Assembly (NCBI RefSeq): GCF_900110555.1
Contig: NZ_FOEE01000002.1
Coordinates: 372,001 to 436,000, forward strand
Source: Trujillonella endophytica
GTDB taxonomy: Bacteria; Actinomycetota; Actinomycetes; Mycobacteriales; Geodermatophilaceae
Direction of reading: 5' to 3'
DNA length: 64,000 nucleotides
The notes beneath the pieces were generated by a model. It saw only the letters and a program-made list of their open reading frames with translations. It was not told the origin of the DNA and did not search any database. Within the stretch, counting starts at the first letter, position 1, and each line of letters starts with the position of its first letter. Below, one piece after another: positions 46,346 to 57,047 of this stretch. The position numbers and the translations under genes are program-made.

Positions 46346-49300
46346 CACTTGGGTAGACATAGGCGTTGGCGTTCCCTCCGTACACCGGGTCAAGGCTCGA
46401 GAAGCGGCCAGCCGCGGGCACATACAGACGTGCCCCCATAAGCACAAGACCGCCTACTCCACTTCCATCCCGCTGATATGCACCGAGCCAGCCGTAGCGG
46501 GACTGAGTGGTGCTGGCCGCGGGCGCGGTGCGGGTCTGGCCGTATTCGGTGGTCTCAGTGACGGCCATGTCAGTCGGTGCCACCGCGGTGGCGGGCGCTG
46601 TGGCGATGATGTCGCCGTGCAGGTTGGCCAGCTGGACCTGCACCGCGGCGCCAGCGGTGGTGCTGTCGGTGACGATCGCTGCGAGCCCGCCGAAGCCGGT
46701 GATGTTGCGGGTCACCGAGTTGTCGGTCTCCGTGACGAGGGCGGGGTTGTCGTCGTCGCCGGTGTAGCGGCTCACTGTCCGCAGAGCCACGCCGAGGGTG
46801 GTCGTGTCGGTATCCGTCCGCACTGTGCGCCGCGCGGCGGCGTCCAGCCCGAACACCGAGGTGCCGGTGCCCTGCGTCAGCGCCGCGACAAGGTCGTCGG
46901 CGTAGTAGTCGATGCCGACGTCGCCACCCTGGTCGACCGCGTCGATTGAGGGCAGCGTGCGCGTGCGACCGAAGGCGTCATAGCGCAGCGCGGCTCGCTG
47001 GCTGCCCGCTGGGCCCAGCAGCCGGTCAGCAGTGTCGTATCCGTAGGCGTCCGACGCCGGGATGCTCGCCGGACAGGTGCCAGCCGGCGCCCCCGCAGTA
47101 GCCGACTGAGCCAGGCCCGTCCGATTGCTATTGACGTCGAACGCGTAGCTGCGGGTACACGACGGCCCCGTAGGTAGCCTGTTGCCGTCCAGTGCGGTGG
47201 TGTCGGTGGCGCTGGTGAGCCGGCCCATGCCGTCGTAGCCGTAGCGGGTGGTTCGGTCGACTCCGGTCGCCGTCACCAACCGATAGCTCGCCACCTGACC
47301 GAAGGCGGTGAAGGCCGCCGTCGACCGCAGCCACTCGACACTGGCGCCGTCCGACCCGGCCCGGTGGTAGCTCAAACTCGTCGCCGCCCCGTCGGCGCCG
47401 CGAATTGTTGTGGCGGTGAACCCGCCCGGCGACGACTCCCGCACCAGCGCTCCGTCGGCCCCGTAGCGCGCGGCGAACGTGCCAACCTCGGTGACGTCGA
47501 TGCTGGTGGGCAGGCTGCGCTCACCAGCACCGCCATAGCCGATCGTCCGGGTGCCCGCCTCGTTGCTGACCGTGCCAAGCCGGCCCACCGAGTCGTACGT
47601 AGATGTCGTGGTAAGACCGGTGCCGTCGGTATAGGAGGTGACTCGGCCGTAGGCGTCGTAGGTGCGGTCGATCGGTCCGGTGCCCTGGGCGACGTCGCCA
47701 CCGACGGTGCCGTCGGGGTTGAGCACTCGGGTCAGCGCCACCAGGCCGGCCGCCGTGTAGGTGGTCTCGACCGTCGGACGCGACTGGCCAGCCTCGAGGC
47801 CGGTGGCGGTGATCGAGCTGCGACGAGCTCTGCCGACGGAGTCGTAGGCGGTGTCGGACGTGCGGGTGACACCCGGCCCCGTCTCTACGACCCGGGTGGG
47901 GTTGCCGTACACGTCGTAGGCGGCGACCCACTTGGTGAGCAGTGCGGCCCCGGATGACGGGGCGCCGCCGGGCAGGGTCTTGCAGACCATGCCCGCCCAG
48001 GCCACGTTGGCGCACTGCCCGTCGGCGTTGTTCGCGGCGTAGTACCGGGTCAACGTGGTCGCCGCCGTGGTGGTGCTCATGCCCCCCGACGGCAGGGTGC
48101 TCGTCACGGTTCGACCGAGCTCGTCGACGGTCTGCCGGGTGACGATCTCCGCGCCTCCGCCCATGGACACGCGAGTCGCCGTCGGCGTGCCGAACTTCCA
48201 AGCGTTGGCGTCGCCGTACTCCAGCACGGTGGTCCGCTGACCGTCCCAGGCCGGCAGGTTGGCCTCGGTACCGACCGAGTTCGCCGGCAGCGCAGAGCTG
48301 ATGTGTACGGCGTCGACAATCGTGCGCACGGGGAGGTGCCGGCTGACCCCGGGGCTCGGATGGCCCGCGCCGGCACCGTTGTCGTACTCGGTCGCCGTCC
48401 TCGAGCGAACACTGACCGGCTGACCGCCGGAGGCAGGGACCACCCAGTGCGCCGGCCCGTAGGAGCGCAGGAGGTCCATACCGTCATCGGAGTAGACGTT
48501 CAGACTGTCCAGCAGCCGGGCTTGCGCGGCTTCAGCTGTCGCATTTGCGGCGGCCAGAGCTCGGTCCCGGTTCCCCGCGGTGAGTGACCGGACCACATGG
48601 CCGTGGCCCTTCGCGTCGTACTCGGTGGAGTTGATGCGCCAGGCCGGCGCCTGGTCCAGGCCGGTGTCCTGGTCGATGGTGCCGCCGAAGCTCGCGGTGT
48701 TGACCGTGCGGCCGTTGACGTCCAGCGCGAACAGCTGGGCGCCACGCCACTGTGTGTCGGTCGGGGTCGCGTCCGGCACGGTGTCGGGGCCGAAGACCGC
48801 CGTCATGTCCGTGGGCGTGACCGGCTGACCCCAGCGGCCGACCTCGGCCGCGGTCAGGTTGGGCAGCGCGCTGGTGCCGTTGCGGGGGACGTCGTAGCGC
48901 ACGCTCGTCCGCTGGGCCGCCAGGCCGGTGTCGGGCTGGTCGTCCACCGTGGCGCTGACCAGCCGTGGCAGCGGCTGGCTGTCATAGCCCAAGGTCCACA
49001 TCGCCGTTCCACCGGCCGGCGTGATGGTCTCCAGCCGTCCGTCGCTGCGGTAGGTGTAACCGACCGACAGCCCGGATCGTGGGTCGGTGACCGAGGCCAG
49101 TCGACCTCCGCCGTTGTAGGCGTAGGAGGCCAGCACGATCGTCTGCTGGCCCACCGGGGTGTCGCCGGTGACCAGGCCACCGGACGCAGCGGCGGCACCG
49201 TGCGCCCACAGCCGAACCGACTGCAGCCGCTCAGCAGCGCCGGTACCGGTGTAGACGAACTCGAGCGCCCGGCAGCCCACCGTCTGGGTCGGCGCCGGCG

Positions 49301-50762
49301 CAGTACAAGTGGCGCCCGCATCGGTCGGCGCCAGCAGCCACTGCGGGTTCCCTGCCGCGGTGTACAGGATGGTGGTGACCGCGGGCGCCAGGTCCGCGCC
49401 GTTGGCGCCCTTGCCGCGGATGGCCTCGACCTTCTCGACCTGGAACTGGGCTCCGTTGGAGTGCCCGGCCAGGCCGTCGGCGCGGCGGAAGTTGACCTTG
49501 TCGCCGTCGAGGTCGGTGAGGACGTAGCTCGCCGCGGTGCCGTTGCCGCCGGCGGCGAAGGTGAGGGTGAATCCGCTGGTGCTGTCCTCACCCTCGGCCA
49601 CGTAGGTGTCGACGTCGGCGGGGGCGGCGGACTTGCGGACGAACGGCATCTGGGTGCCGTCGCCGCGGGTGACGAGCACGGTGTCGGTTCGGTCGGTGAG
49701 GCCGGGGTAGTCCGCACCGGCCTCGTCCACGGCCAGCGACAGGCCCCAGCCCGGGCCGAGGGGACCGGCGCGGTCAGGAGCGTTGGAGGCGAAGCTCCGG
49801 GTCGCGGCCAGACCACCGTGGGGGGCGCTGATGTCGGCGTCCCGGCCCACAACCGCGTAGGCACCGGTCAGCAGGCCGACCGTCCCCGGCCCGGCGGGCG
49901 CTGTCGAATTCGCCCCGGACAAGCCGGCGCGGTCGACGGTGATCTGGGTGACCGCGCTGCAGCGCACCGACTGGCCGCTGTCGGTCGCAAGGAAGCAGGC
50001 CCGAACCTGAGCCAGCCCGTCGGCCGGGATGCTCGCGGTGGCGTTCCAGGTATAGGTCGCCGACACCTTGGTGGCGCCGTCGGTGGTGACCGGCAACCAG
50101 CTGCCCGACACCGCGCTCTCATCGGGCATCCGCAGCGTCGCAGCGTCGACGCTGGTCCAGCCACCCGACACGGTCAGGGTGTACGGGCGCCACTCGAAAC
50201 GCACGGCGTCGTACTCGGCGCCACCGCGGACCGGCACGGTGCCCTTCAGCTGGGTGCGGGCCTGTGTCACCCGCTGGTACTGGGTCGGGTGCGTCAGCGT
50301 CCCGGCGCCGGTGGCGGCTTGCGACGTCGCGGAGTCGTAGACGATGTTGCCGCCTTGGAAGTCACTACGGCCGCCACCGGCTACCGAGACGGGGTCACCC
50401 GTCGGGAAGCCCAACCAACCGGCCTCCCAGCCGGTGGCTGCCCACGCACTGCGGATCGCACCCTGGACGTCGTGTGCCCCGGTCGTCGGTGACCAGAATA
50501 TCGATCCGTTTCCGGCGAAGTGGTTGTAGCAGCCGCCGTTCTGGCAGTGCTCGTCGGAAGTAGGGAACCCCAGATACGACTGCTGCCAGCCCAGCGCCGC
50601 CCATCGGTCCCGGATCGCGCCCTTCACCACAAACGTGCCCGCGGCCGAGGCGTAGATCGATCCGCCCTGGAAGTGGCTGTACCAGCCTCCCGAGACGGAG
50701 GTGATGTCACTGACCGGGAACCCCAAGTAGGAGTTCTCCCAGCCCAGCGACGCCCACTTGTC
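45954..50762 (-). pseudogene. Rhs polymorphic toxin, C-terminal segment after the frameshift
   Basis: In frame from Asp at 50760-50762 to the stop at 45954, about 1602 codons. It continues the LGFP repeats ([48 protein letters not shown]). The Rhs/YD core then starts around the [19 protein letters not shown] segment, with many repeats such as [32 protein letters not shown] and [15 protein letters not shown], and ends [33 protein letters not shown]. The Rhs shell of known homologues encloses the toxin and autocleaves before the tip. An alternative start upstream (to 51458) reads only the wrong frame of the N-terminal part. Confidence 0.85.
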
Positions 50763-51110
50763 CGGATCGACCCCGTGACCGTGAAGACACCGGTGGCGGG
50801 GTGGGCGAAGACCGACCCGTTCTGGAAGTGCTGGTGAAAGCCCCCGGACTGGCTCACCATCTCCGCCGTCGGAAAACCCAGCCATGAGTTCTCCCACCCC
50901 AGGCTGGCCCACTTGTCCCGGATCGCGCCGGAAATCGCGTGCGCGCCGGTGGACGGCGATGCATAGATCGAGCCGCCCTCGAAGTGGTTGAACGACCCCC
51001 CGTTGACCCCGGTCTGACCGGTCACCGGCAGCCCCAGCCAGCTGTTCGGGCCGCCCATCGCGTAGTACCGGTCGCGAATGGCGCCGCAAACGAGACTGCC
51101 GTCGAACTGG
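50360..51110 (-). repeat. Five LGFP repeats in the Rhs protein
   Basis: Consecutive units of about 50-55 aa built on GxIRDxWxxLGWxxSxLGFPxSD followed by GGxxxxFxxGSIYxSxxTGxxxV. LGFP repeats are found in corynebacterial and mycobacterial envelope proteins and are thought to contact the cell wall. The frameshift at 50761-50763 falls inside the third unit. Confidence 0.8.
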
Positions 51111-52747
51111 TCGCAGTTGCCGTCGTAGGTGAACGACAGCGTCGGAGGAGCCGTCCCCTGATAGCCCGATGAGAACTTCTTCCAGCCGTACGAGTCGGTG
51201 TCGCTGCTCGCGGTCACCGCCAAGGGCATGTCTGGCCCGCGCCCATTGCGGAGATCGGCGTAGGACTGCAGCGTGCCGGTGACGTTGAAGTTGACCCAGT
51301 TCGCTGGGCAGGAGGAGTTGTGACCGTATGCGACGTTCGCATTGGCCACGATGTTTCCGATCCACGGCCGGGTGTTCCAGGTGACCCAAGGCTCCCAGTA
51401 GCCGGCATCGCGGATGTCCACCCACCGCGGCGAGAACGAATAGGAGTGCATCTCCCACAGCGACAGCGTCGCCGACTGGACGACCCGATCCTGCGCCGCC
51501 TCGACATCGAAGAGCAGGAGCGCAATGTTCTTCTGTCCCCCGCCGTTCCAGGTGCCCACTGGCAGCTCAGCGGATCCCACTTGTGGGGTGTTTGCGATGT
51601 TGCTCTGCACGTACGTGCTGTCCCAGGCACCGATGGAGTGCGTCGGGTCGATCGTCACCGGGTAGACGGTGTCGGCGGCTGTGAGGAACGACCGCGGTGG
51701 AGTCAGCACCAGCGTGGCGTCCGCTTGCGCGCTGCCCGCACCCTCGACGTCCAGGCCGATGTCCCGAACCACCGCCGGCCCCCCGCTGGCCGCATCGGTA
51801 CGCGCGTCCCACATCACCGGAGGCAGGGCTGCGCCGACCGCGTCACCGCTAGCGTCGACCAGCTGCAGATCGCCGCCATCGCCCTCTTCGACGGTAACAC
51901 CCTCGGAGGCGATGTCGAACGCAAGGGACTGCAGCTCGCTCAGCGTGGCCGCGCTAGGGCGGGAGTTGACGATCAGATGCTGCTGGAAGCCCACTCGGGT
52001 CGCGGTCAGGACGAGGTCGACGTCCGGGAAGACGTCCCGATAGGTCGCTGTGTCGCCGTTCAGCTCCGGCTCCGGGAGCTCCTCCGGCCACGTCAGGCTG
52101 AGGCGGGCGTCGTCGTCTCCGATGGTCGCCATCGGGACGTCGCCGCCCGGCGAGAAGACGATCTCTCCAGTCACAGCGACAGGCTCGACGCCGTCCTCGG
52201 TGACACGCAGGGTGGTGTCCACGTCCACCCAATCGCCATCGGCCTCGGTCCGTACCGGTGCTGCGGCGCTCTCCACCCGTACCGACCCGTCGGGCTGCGC
52301 CCAACGGATCGACGTCTCGGTCGTCTCCGAGGGAACCTCCACCGGCGACCCGGTGCGCGCCGCCTCCATCAGCGCCACGCTCTCCTCGTCCAGCGGAATC
52401 GGCGATTGATCGACACTCGTGTCCACCGCCGGAGGCGGCGGCCCCATCACCTCGGCGACCTCCGCCAGCACCTCAGGCGAATCTGCAACGAACGCGGGGT
52501 CGGCCCACAGCTCCGGAGGGAGCACGGCCGGCTCCTCGGGCGCCACGACGCCTGATGGCACTGGCACCGGGTCGTCGGAGACGCCGTCCACGGCGCTGGA
52601 GGGCAGCGCCGGTACCGGCGTGACAGGTACGGCCTGCGCCGGCACCGCATCCAAAATGGTGACCGCAAGGAGCGCGCTCAGGACGACACCGACTGCTCCC
52701 CTCGAACGCCAGGGACGAACAAGACTGAAGGCAGAGCGGGCACGCAC
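50624..52747 (-). CDS. Rhs polymorphic toxin, N-terminal segment (signal, DNRLRE-like and LGFP parts)
   Basis: The start is GTG 52747, with AGGAG 5-6 nt upstream. A basic head and hydrophobic stretch ([25 protein letters not shown]) form a Sec signal, with cleavage likely after AQA. Next come a Pro-rich region and the beta-rich module of actinobacterial Rhs proteins ([30 protein letters not shown]). A DNRLRE/CBM-like domain follows ([21 protein letters not shown] ... LLLFDVEA ... [10 protein letters not shown]), then the first LGFP units. True frame is lost at 50762; about 45 unrelated residues follow to the stop at 50624. Confidence 0.83.
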   Translation of the reverse strand: MRARSAFSLVRPWRSRGAVGVVLSALLAVTILDAVPAQAVPVTPVPALPSSAVDGVSDDPVPVPSGVVAPEEPAVLPPELWADPAFVADSPEVLAEVAEVMGPPPPAVDTSVDQSPIPLDEESVALMEAARTGSPVEVPSETTETSIRWAQPDGSVRVESAAAPVRTEADGDWVDVDTTLRVTEDGVEPVAVTGEIVFSPGGDVPMATIGDDDARLSLTWPEELPEPELNGDTATYRDVFPDVDLVLTATRVGFQQHLIVNSRPSAATLSELQSLAFDIASEGVTVEEGDGGDLQLVDASGDAVGAALPPVMWDARTDAASGGPAVVRDIGLDVEGAGSAQADATLVLTPPRSFLTAADTVYPVTIDPTHSIGAWDSTYVQSNIANTPQVGSAELPVGTWNGGGQKNIALLLFDVEAAQDRVVQSATLSLWEMHSYSFSPRWVDIRDAGYWEPWVTWNTRPWIGNIVANANVAYGHNSSCPANWVNFNVTGTLQSYADLRNGRGPDMPLAVTASSDTDSYGWKKFSSGYQGTAPPTLSFTYDGNCDQFDGSLVCGAIRDRYYAMGGPNSWLGLPVTGQTGVNGGSFNHFEGGSIYASPSTGAHAISGAIRDKWASLGWENSWLGFPTAEMVSQSGGFHQHFQNGSVFAHPATGVFTVTGSIRTSGRRWAGRTPTWGSRSVTSPPSREAGTATSRADRSTPRPRARLW

Positions 52748-53023
52748 GCGAACTCCTGACCGAAGCACGAGACGACGGACCGGCAGCGCGGCAGTCGCCC
52801 AACTGGGCGTCGGCAGCCTGACGTGCGTCTGGCCGGCAGCAACGATTCTGGTACGTGTCGTTACTGCAACGTGATAACTAAGAGTTAACGAAGAATTTCG
52901 TTCCGCTACCGGCCGCAACGGTGCCGTTGTCGCAGCAGCGGTGCCGTACCAGGGAAAACACACGAGCGGCATGGTCGAGTGCGAACCCCTGCTCGGCCGC
53001 GCCGCTCGAAGGCGGTCGCCGCG
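52748..53023. other. Intergenic region upstream of the Rhs gene
   Basis: A 276-nt gap, AT-richer near 52855-52900. It contains TAACTAAGAGTTA (52875-52887 approx.), a short palindrome that could be an operator or a promoter element for the Rhs gene on the minus strand. No open frame with support is seen. Confidence 0.3.
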
Positions 53024-53224
53024 TCAGCAGAAGACGTCGTCGCCGTCCGGGTAGTCGGAATAGTCGGAGAAGTCGCCATAGATGCCGACGTCGCGGAGTT
53101 GCTCCTCCAGGCTGGGCCCACCCGAGCCGCTCGCGACGAGGCCGGCCGTCGTCGCGACCACGGCGATCACGGCGGTAAGGACGAGGGTCCACAGTTGCGC
53201 CGGGGCGAGGCGCCGGCGCTGCAC
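53024..53224 (-). CDS. Small single-helix membrane protein
   Basis: A 66-aa frame from GTG 53224, with AGGGGGA upstream. A basic N-terminus (QRRRLAPAQLW) leads into a membrane helix (TLVLTAVIAVVATTAGLVA) and a short acidic tail rich in Asp/Tyr (YGDFSDYSDYPDGDDVFC). Codon third positions are GC-rich, as in neighbouring real genes. No family is recognised. It could be an independent small protein ahead of the Rhs gene. Confidence 0.5.
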   Translation of the reverse strand: MQRRRLAPAQLWTLVLTAVIAVVATTAGLVASGSGGPSLEEQLRDVGIYGDFSDYSDYPDGDDVFC

Positions 53225-53382
53225 GGGGCGTCCCCCTGCTGGGCGGCGGCCGGGGTCGGCGGCGGCGCCCGCCGGAGGCGGGGACGGTGCGCGGGGTTCC
53301 GTACCCAGAAAGTGGCGTGGGCCGGGTGGTAGTCATGGTCGTGCTCCTCCCTGCGGGGTCGTGCGGTCCCGGTGGGCGGCGG

Positions 53383-55230
53383 TCACACGGCGGCGGGCTC
53401 GGCGACGGGTGCGGCTTCGGCGGCCTGCCCGTGCTCGACCGCCGGCTGCGGGCGGCCGAACAGGTAGCCCTGCGCGTGCGAGCAGGCCAGCTCACCGAGG
53501 ACGGCGCGCTGCTCCGGCGTCTCGACGCCCTCCGCGACGACCTCCAGGTGGAGGCTGCGGGCGAGCTCGATGATCGAGGCGACCAGCGTGGTCGAGCGGC
53601 CGCCGGAGTCGAGGTCCTGCACGAAGCTGCGGTCGATCTTGATGATGTCGGCCGGCAGCCGGCGCAGGTAGGACAGGCTCGAGTAGCCGGTGCCGAAGTC
53701 GTCGATGGCGATCCGGACGCCGAGGCGGCGCAGCGCCTGCAGCTGGTCGACGACGAGGTCGACGTCCCGGACGAGCACGCCCTCGGTGACCTCCAGCGTC
53801 AGCTGGCGGGCCGGCAGGCCGGTCCGGGCGAGCACGTCGGAGACGGTGCCGACGACGTCGTCGTCGGCGAGCTGCTTGGGCGACAGGTTGACGGCCATGC
53901 CGATCGGCCGATCGGCCTCGGCCGACCAGACCACGGCCTGGCGGGCGGCGTGCTCGAGCACCCAGCGGCCGATCTCCACGATCAGGCCGCCCTCCTCGGC
54001 CAGCGGGATGAACTCGACCGGAGGGATGAGCCCCCGCTCGGGGTGCTCCCAGCGCAGCAGCGCCTCGTAGCCGGTGGTGGAACCGTCGGACAGCACGATG
54101 GTGGGCTGGTAGTGCACCCGCAGCTGGCCACCGGAGACGGCGCCCCCGAGGTCCTCGAGCAGCCGCGCCTTCTCCCCGGCCGCCTGCGCCATGCCGTCGG
54201 CGTAGTGGACGAGCCGGTTCTTGCCCAGCGCCTTGGCCATGTACATCGCCAGGTCGGCGTTGCGCAGCAGGACACCGGCGTCCCGCTCGGGCGCGGTGCC
54301 GGTGCCCGCGGCACCGATGCTCACGTGCGGGACGAGCGGGCGGCCGTCGACGATCATCGGGTCGGCGAGGGCCACGAGCATCCGCTGCCCGACCGCGGTG
54401 GCGATCTCGGGCCCGCCGGCGACGACGACGGCGAACTCGTCGCCGCCGATGCGCGCGACCTGGTCGCCCGGGCGCAGGCAGCCCGACAGCCGACGCGCGA
54501 TGCCGGTCAGCAGCACGTCACCGGCCGCGTGGCCGCGGGAGTCGTTGACGTCCTTGAAGTCGTCCAGGTCGAGGAACAGCATGCTGACCTCGCCCGAGGA
54601 GCGGGCCAGCAGCCGGTCGGTGGTCTCCATCAGCAGGGTGCGGTTGGCCAGCCCGGTGAGCGGGTCGCGCAGCCCCTGCTGCTCGTTGAGCCGCCACGCG
54701 GCCAGGTGCGCCATGCTCGCGGCGAGCACGAAGCCGGCGTGGATCCCGGCCCAGACCCAGGGCTGGTGATACGCCGACTCGTGCCCGAAGACCGAGTGCG
54801 GCCGCAACGTGCCGAGCACGCCGTGGTGCGCGGTGACGACCAGCAGGGCGATGCCGAAGGGCACCCAGTCCTGGTACAGCGAGACCAGGCCGATGACGAC
54901 GAAGAAGTGGAAGTGCGCCTCGGTCTGGCCGTCCATGAGGTAGACCAGCAGCACCGACGCGGTGAGCAGGCTCAGCGTGGCGGCTCCGGCGCGCAGCTGG
55001 CGGCCGGCCCCGGGCAGCAGCGCGAAGGCCAGCGGGTAGGCGACGGCACCCGCCTCCAGGGTGGCGGCCAGGGCCCCCTCGCCGAGCGCCAGGGCCAGCA
55101 CGCCGAGGGCCACCGCCTGCACGACGGCGACCATGAGCACGATGCGGTGCCGGCGGCGCCAGACGTCGTGGGGCAGCACGCGCCCCTCGGGAAGGACGGC
55201 CGCGAGGCGTCCGGGCAGTGTCAGGCTCAC
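53383..55230 (-). CDS. Membrane GGDEF-EAL cyclic-di-GMP protein
   Basis: A protein of 615 aa. About five N-terminal membrane helices include the MDGQTEAHFHFFVVIGLVSLYQDWVPFGIALLV segment, a sensor module seen in many diguanylate cyclases. GGDEF is at 262-266 (RIGGDEF) with the I-site RPGD at the usual distance, and EAL is at 389-391 (GYEALLRWEHP) with TEGVLV, DDFGTGYSSL and KIDRSF intact. It can both make and break c-di-GMP in principle. It is the second such protein in the window. Divergent from a cupin gene. Confidence 0.92.
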   Translation of the reverse strand: MSLTLPGRLAAVLPEGRVLPHDVWRRRHRIVLMVAVVQAVALGVLALALGEGALAATLEAGAVAYPLAFALLPGAGRQLRAGAATLSLLTASVLLVYLMDGQTEAHFHFFVVIGLVSLYQDWVPFGIALLVVTAHHGVLGTLRPHSVFGHESAYHQPWVWAGIHAGFVLAASMAHLAAWRLNEQQGLRDPLTGLANRTLLMETTDRLLARSSGEVSMLFLDLDDFKDVNDSRGHAAGDVLLTGIARRLSGCLRPGDQVARIGGDEFAVVVAGGPEIATAVGQRMLVALADPMIVDGRPLVPHVSIGAAGTGTAPERDAGVLLRNADLAMYMAKALGKNRLVHYADGMAQAAGEKARLLEDLGGAVSGGQLRVHYQPTIVLSDGSTTGYEALLRWEHPERGLIPPVEFIPLAEEGGLIVEIGRWVLEHAARQAVVWSAEADRPIGMAVNLSPKQLADDDVVGTVSDVLARTGLPARQLTLEVTEGVLVRDVDLVVDQLQALRRLGVRIAIDDFGTGYSSLSYLRRLPADIIKIDRSFVQDLDSGGRSTTLVASIIELARSLHLEVVAEGVETPEQRAVLGELACSHAQGYLFGRPQPAVEHGQAAEAAPVAEPAAV

Positions 55231-55383
55231 ACCGCCCCATCGGCGCGGGCCCGGTGCTCCTGGCGCGCTCTGCCACGGAGCTCACCCGGCGGGGTGAGGA
55301 GCGCACGACGCCCGCGGTGGCGCCGGGACGCCGTCGCGCCCGGCCCCCGTGCCGTCGCCGGGCATCTCGGACACGATGGGGCC

Positions 55384-55749
55384 ATGACCGCCGACCCGAG
55401 CACCCCACCCACCGATCTGCAGGCACTCGCCGAGGAACTGCTCGCCCAGGCGACCGGCAGCGGCCCCGGCCGGGCCGCGCGCACCCTGCCCCACCCGGTC
55501 GACGGGCTGCGGCAGACCGTGCTCGCGCTGCGCGGCGGCGCGGAGCTCTCCGAGCACGAGAGCCCCGGCTCGGCGAGCCTGCTCGTGCTGCGCGGCCGGG
55601 CCCGGCTCGTCGCCGGCGAGGCCTCGGTCGAGCTGTCGGCGCAGCAGGTCGCCCCGATCCCGGACCGCCGGCACAGCCTGCACGCCGACGAGGACACGGT
55701 GGTGCTGCTGAGCGTGGCGGTCCCGTTCCGGGCACCCGAGCCGGAATAG
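55384..55749 (+). CDS. Cupin domain protein
   Basis: A protein of 121 aa; a single cupin barrel with LRGGAELSEHESPGSASLLVLRGRARLVAGEASVELSAQQVAPIPDRRHSLHADEDTVVLLSVAV. The metal-binding set is reduced (His in EHES and in RRHSLHADEDT). CACGAT lies 6 nt before the ATG. The gene is followed 10 nt later by the quinone reductase, possibly on the same transcript. Role unknown. Confidence 0.85.
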   Translation: MTADPSTPPTDLQALAEELLAQATGSGPGRAARTLPHPVDGLRQTVLALRGGAELSEHESPGSASLLVLRGRARLVAGEASVELSAQQVAPIPDRRHSLHADEDTVVLLSVAVPFRAPEPE

Positions 55750-55759
55750 GAAGCCGGTC

Positions 55760-56773
55760 GTGCGCGCCGTCACCTACCGCGAGAACGGCGGACCCGAGGT
55801 CCTGCGCGTGTCCGACGTGCCGGTGCCCGACCCCGGGCCGGGCGAGGTGCGCGTCCGGCTCGCCGTCGCCGGCGTCAACCCCACCGACTGGAAGTCCCGC
55901 CGGGGCACCCCGCCGTCCGGTGGGCTGCAGGTGCCCGGCCAGGACGGCGCGGGCACGGTCGAGGCGGTCGGCCAGGGGGTGGACCCGGCGGTGCTGGGCC
56001 AGCGGGTGTGGGTCTGGGAGGCCGCCTGGCAGCGCCCGCACGGAACGGCCGCCGAGCACACCGTCGTCCCCGTCCGGCAGGCGGTGCTGCTGGGCGCGGA
56101 GGCGTCCTTCGAGCTCGGCGCGGCGCTGGGCATCCCGTTCCTCACCGCGCACCGCTGCCTGACGCTGGGCGAGGCCGTCCCCGACCGGCTGGGGCCCGGC
56201 GCGCTGACCGGTCGCACGGTGCTGGTGCAGGGCGGCGCCGGCGCGGTCGGCAACGCCGCCGTCCAGCTCGCCCGCTGGGCCGACGCCACGGTGATCGCCA
56301 CCGTGAGCAGCCCGCGCAAGGCGCAGCTGGCCGCGGCGGCGGGCGCCTCGCACGTCGTGGACTACCGGCAGCAGGACGTCGTCGCCGAGGTCCGCAAGGT
56401 CGCCCCGAAGGGCGTCGACGCGATCGTCGAGGTCTCCGCCGCCCGCAACGCCGCCGTCGACGCGCAGGTGATCGGCATGCACGGCGCGGTGGCGATGTAC
56501 GCCGACGACGGCGGCGCGGAGGTGACCATCCCGGTGCGGGCGCAGATGGGTCCCAACGCCCGGTGGAACTTCGTGCTGGTCTACACCGAACCGGCGCGGG
56601 CGAAGGTGATGGGCGTGGAGGACGTGAACGCCGCGGTGCTCGACCGCGCCATCGGGGTCGGGGAGGACGCCGGCCTGCCGCTGCACGTCTTCGGGCTCGC
56701 CGCGACCGCGGACGCCCACCGCGCGGTGGAGGCGGGTGCGGTCGGCAAGGTCCTGATCGACGTCACCGCCTGA
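55760..56773 (+). CDS. Quinone oxidoreductase (zinc-free MDR, zeta-crystallin type)
   Basis: A protein of 337 aa beginning VRAVTYRENGGPEVLRVSDVPVPDPGPGEVRVRL. The MDR fold has no structural or catalytic zinc cysteines and carries the NADPH motif VLVQGGAGAVGNAAVQLARW. Such enzymes reduce quinones or enones. AGGAAG lies upstream of GTG 55760. It follows the cupin gene and is convergent with the YoeB/YefM pair. Confidence 0.92.
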   Translation: MRAVTYRENGGPEVLRVSDVPVPDPGPGEVRVRLAVAGVNPTDWKSRRGTPPSGGLQVPGQDGAGTVEAVGQGVDPAVLGQRVWVWEAAWQRPHGTAAEHTVVPVRQAVLLGAEASFELGAALGIPFLTAHRCLTLGEAVPDRLGPGALTGRTVLVQGGAGAVGNAAVQLARWADATVIATVSSPRKAQLAAAAGASHVVDYRQQDVVAEVRKVAPKGVDAIVEVSAARNAAVDAQVIGMHGAVAMYADDGGAEVTIPVRAQMGPNARWNFVLVYTEPARAKVMGVEDVNAAVLDRAIGVGEDAGLPLHVFGLAATADAHRAVEAGAVGKVLIDVTA

Positions 56774-56795
56774 CCGTCGCTGGGACGCCGGACGA

Positions 56796-57047
56796 TCAGT
56801 AGTGGTAGCGGGCCTGGAGGACGACGAGCTGATCGCCGTCCACCGTGTAGACGAGCCGGTGTTCCTGGTCGATGCGACGCGACCAGCATCCGGACAGGTC
56901 ACCGCTGAGGCGCTCCGGCTTGCCCGTTCCGACCGCCGGGTCCCGAGCAGCCTCGGTGATCAGCCGGTTGATCCGCAGCAACGTCTTTCGGTCACCGCTC
57001 CAGCTGGTGTAGTCCTCCCAGCCGTTCTTGGTGAACGCAATCCTCAC
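56796..57047 (-). CDS. yoeB: Txe/YoeB-type mRNA interferase toxin
   Basis: An 83-aa toxin: MRIAFTKNGWEDYTSWSGDRKTLLRINRLITEAARDP, GTGKPERLSGDLSGCWSRRIDQEHRLVYTV, ending ARYHY. The C-terminal His-Tyr and central Arg/Glu residues are those of the YoeB ribosome-dependent RNase. ATG 57047 overlaps the antitoxin stop (ATGA). Apparently intact. Confidence 0.95.
   Translation of the reverse strand: MRIAFTKNGWEDYTSWSGDRKTLLRINRLITEAARDPAVGTGKPERLSGDLSGCWSRRIDQEHRLVYTVDGDQLVVLQARYHY

Noticed and set aside
50765-51458. Upstream part of the long 1834-codon minus frame as a real N-terminus of the Rhs protein
   Set aside because: In this stretch the alternative frame carries DNRLRE and LGFP sequence, while this frame is Arg/Gly-rich nonsense; the true frame crosses at 50762.
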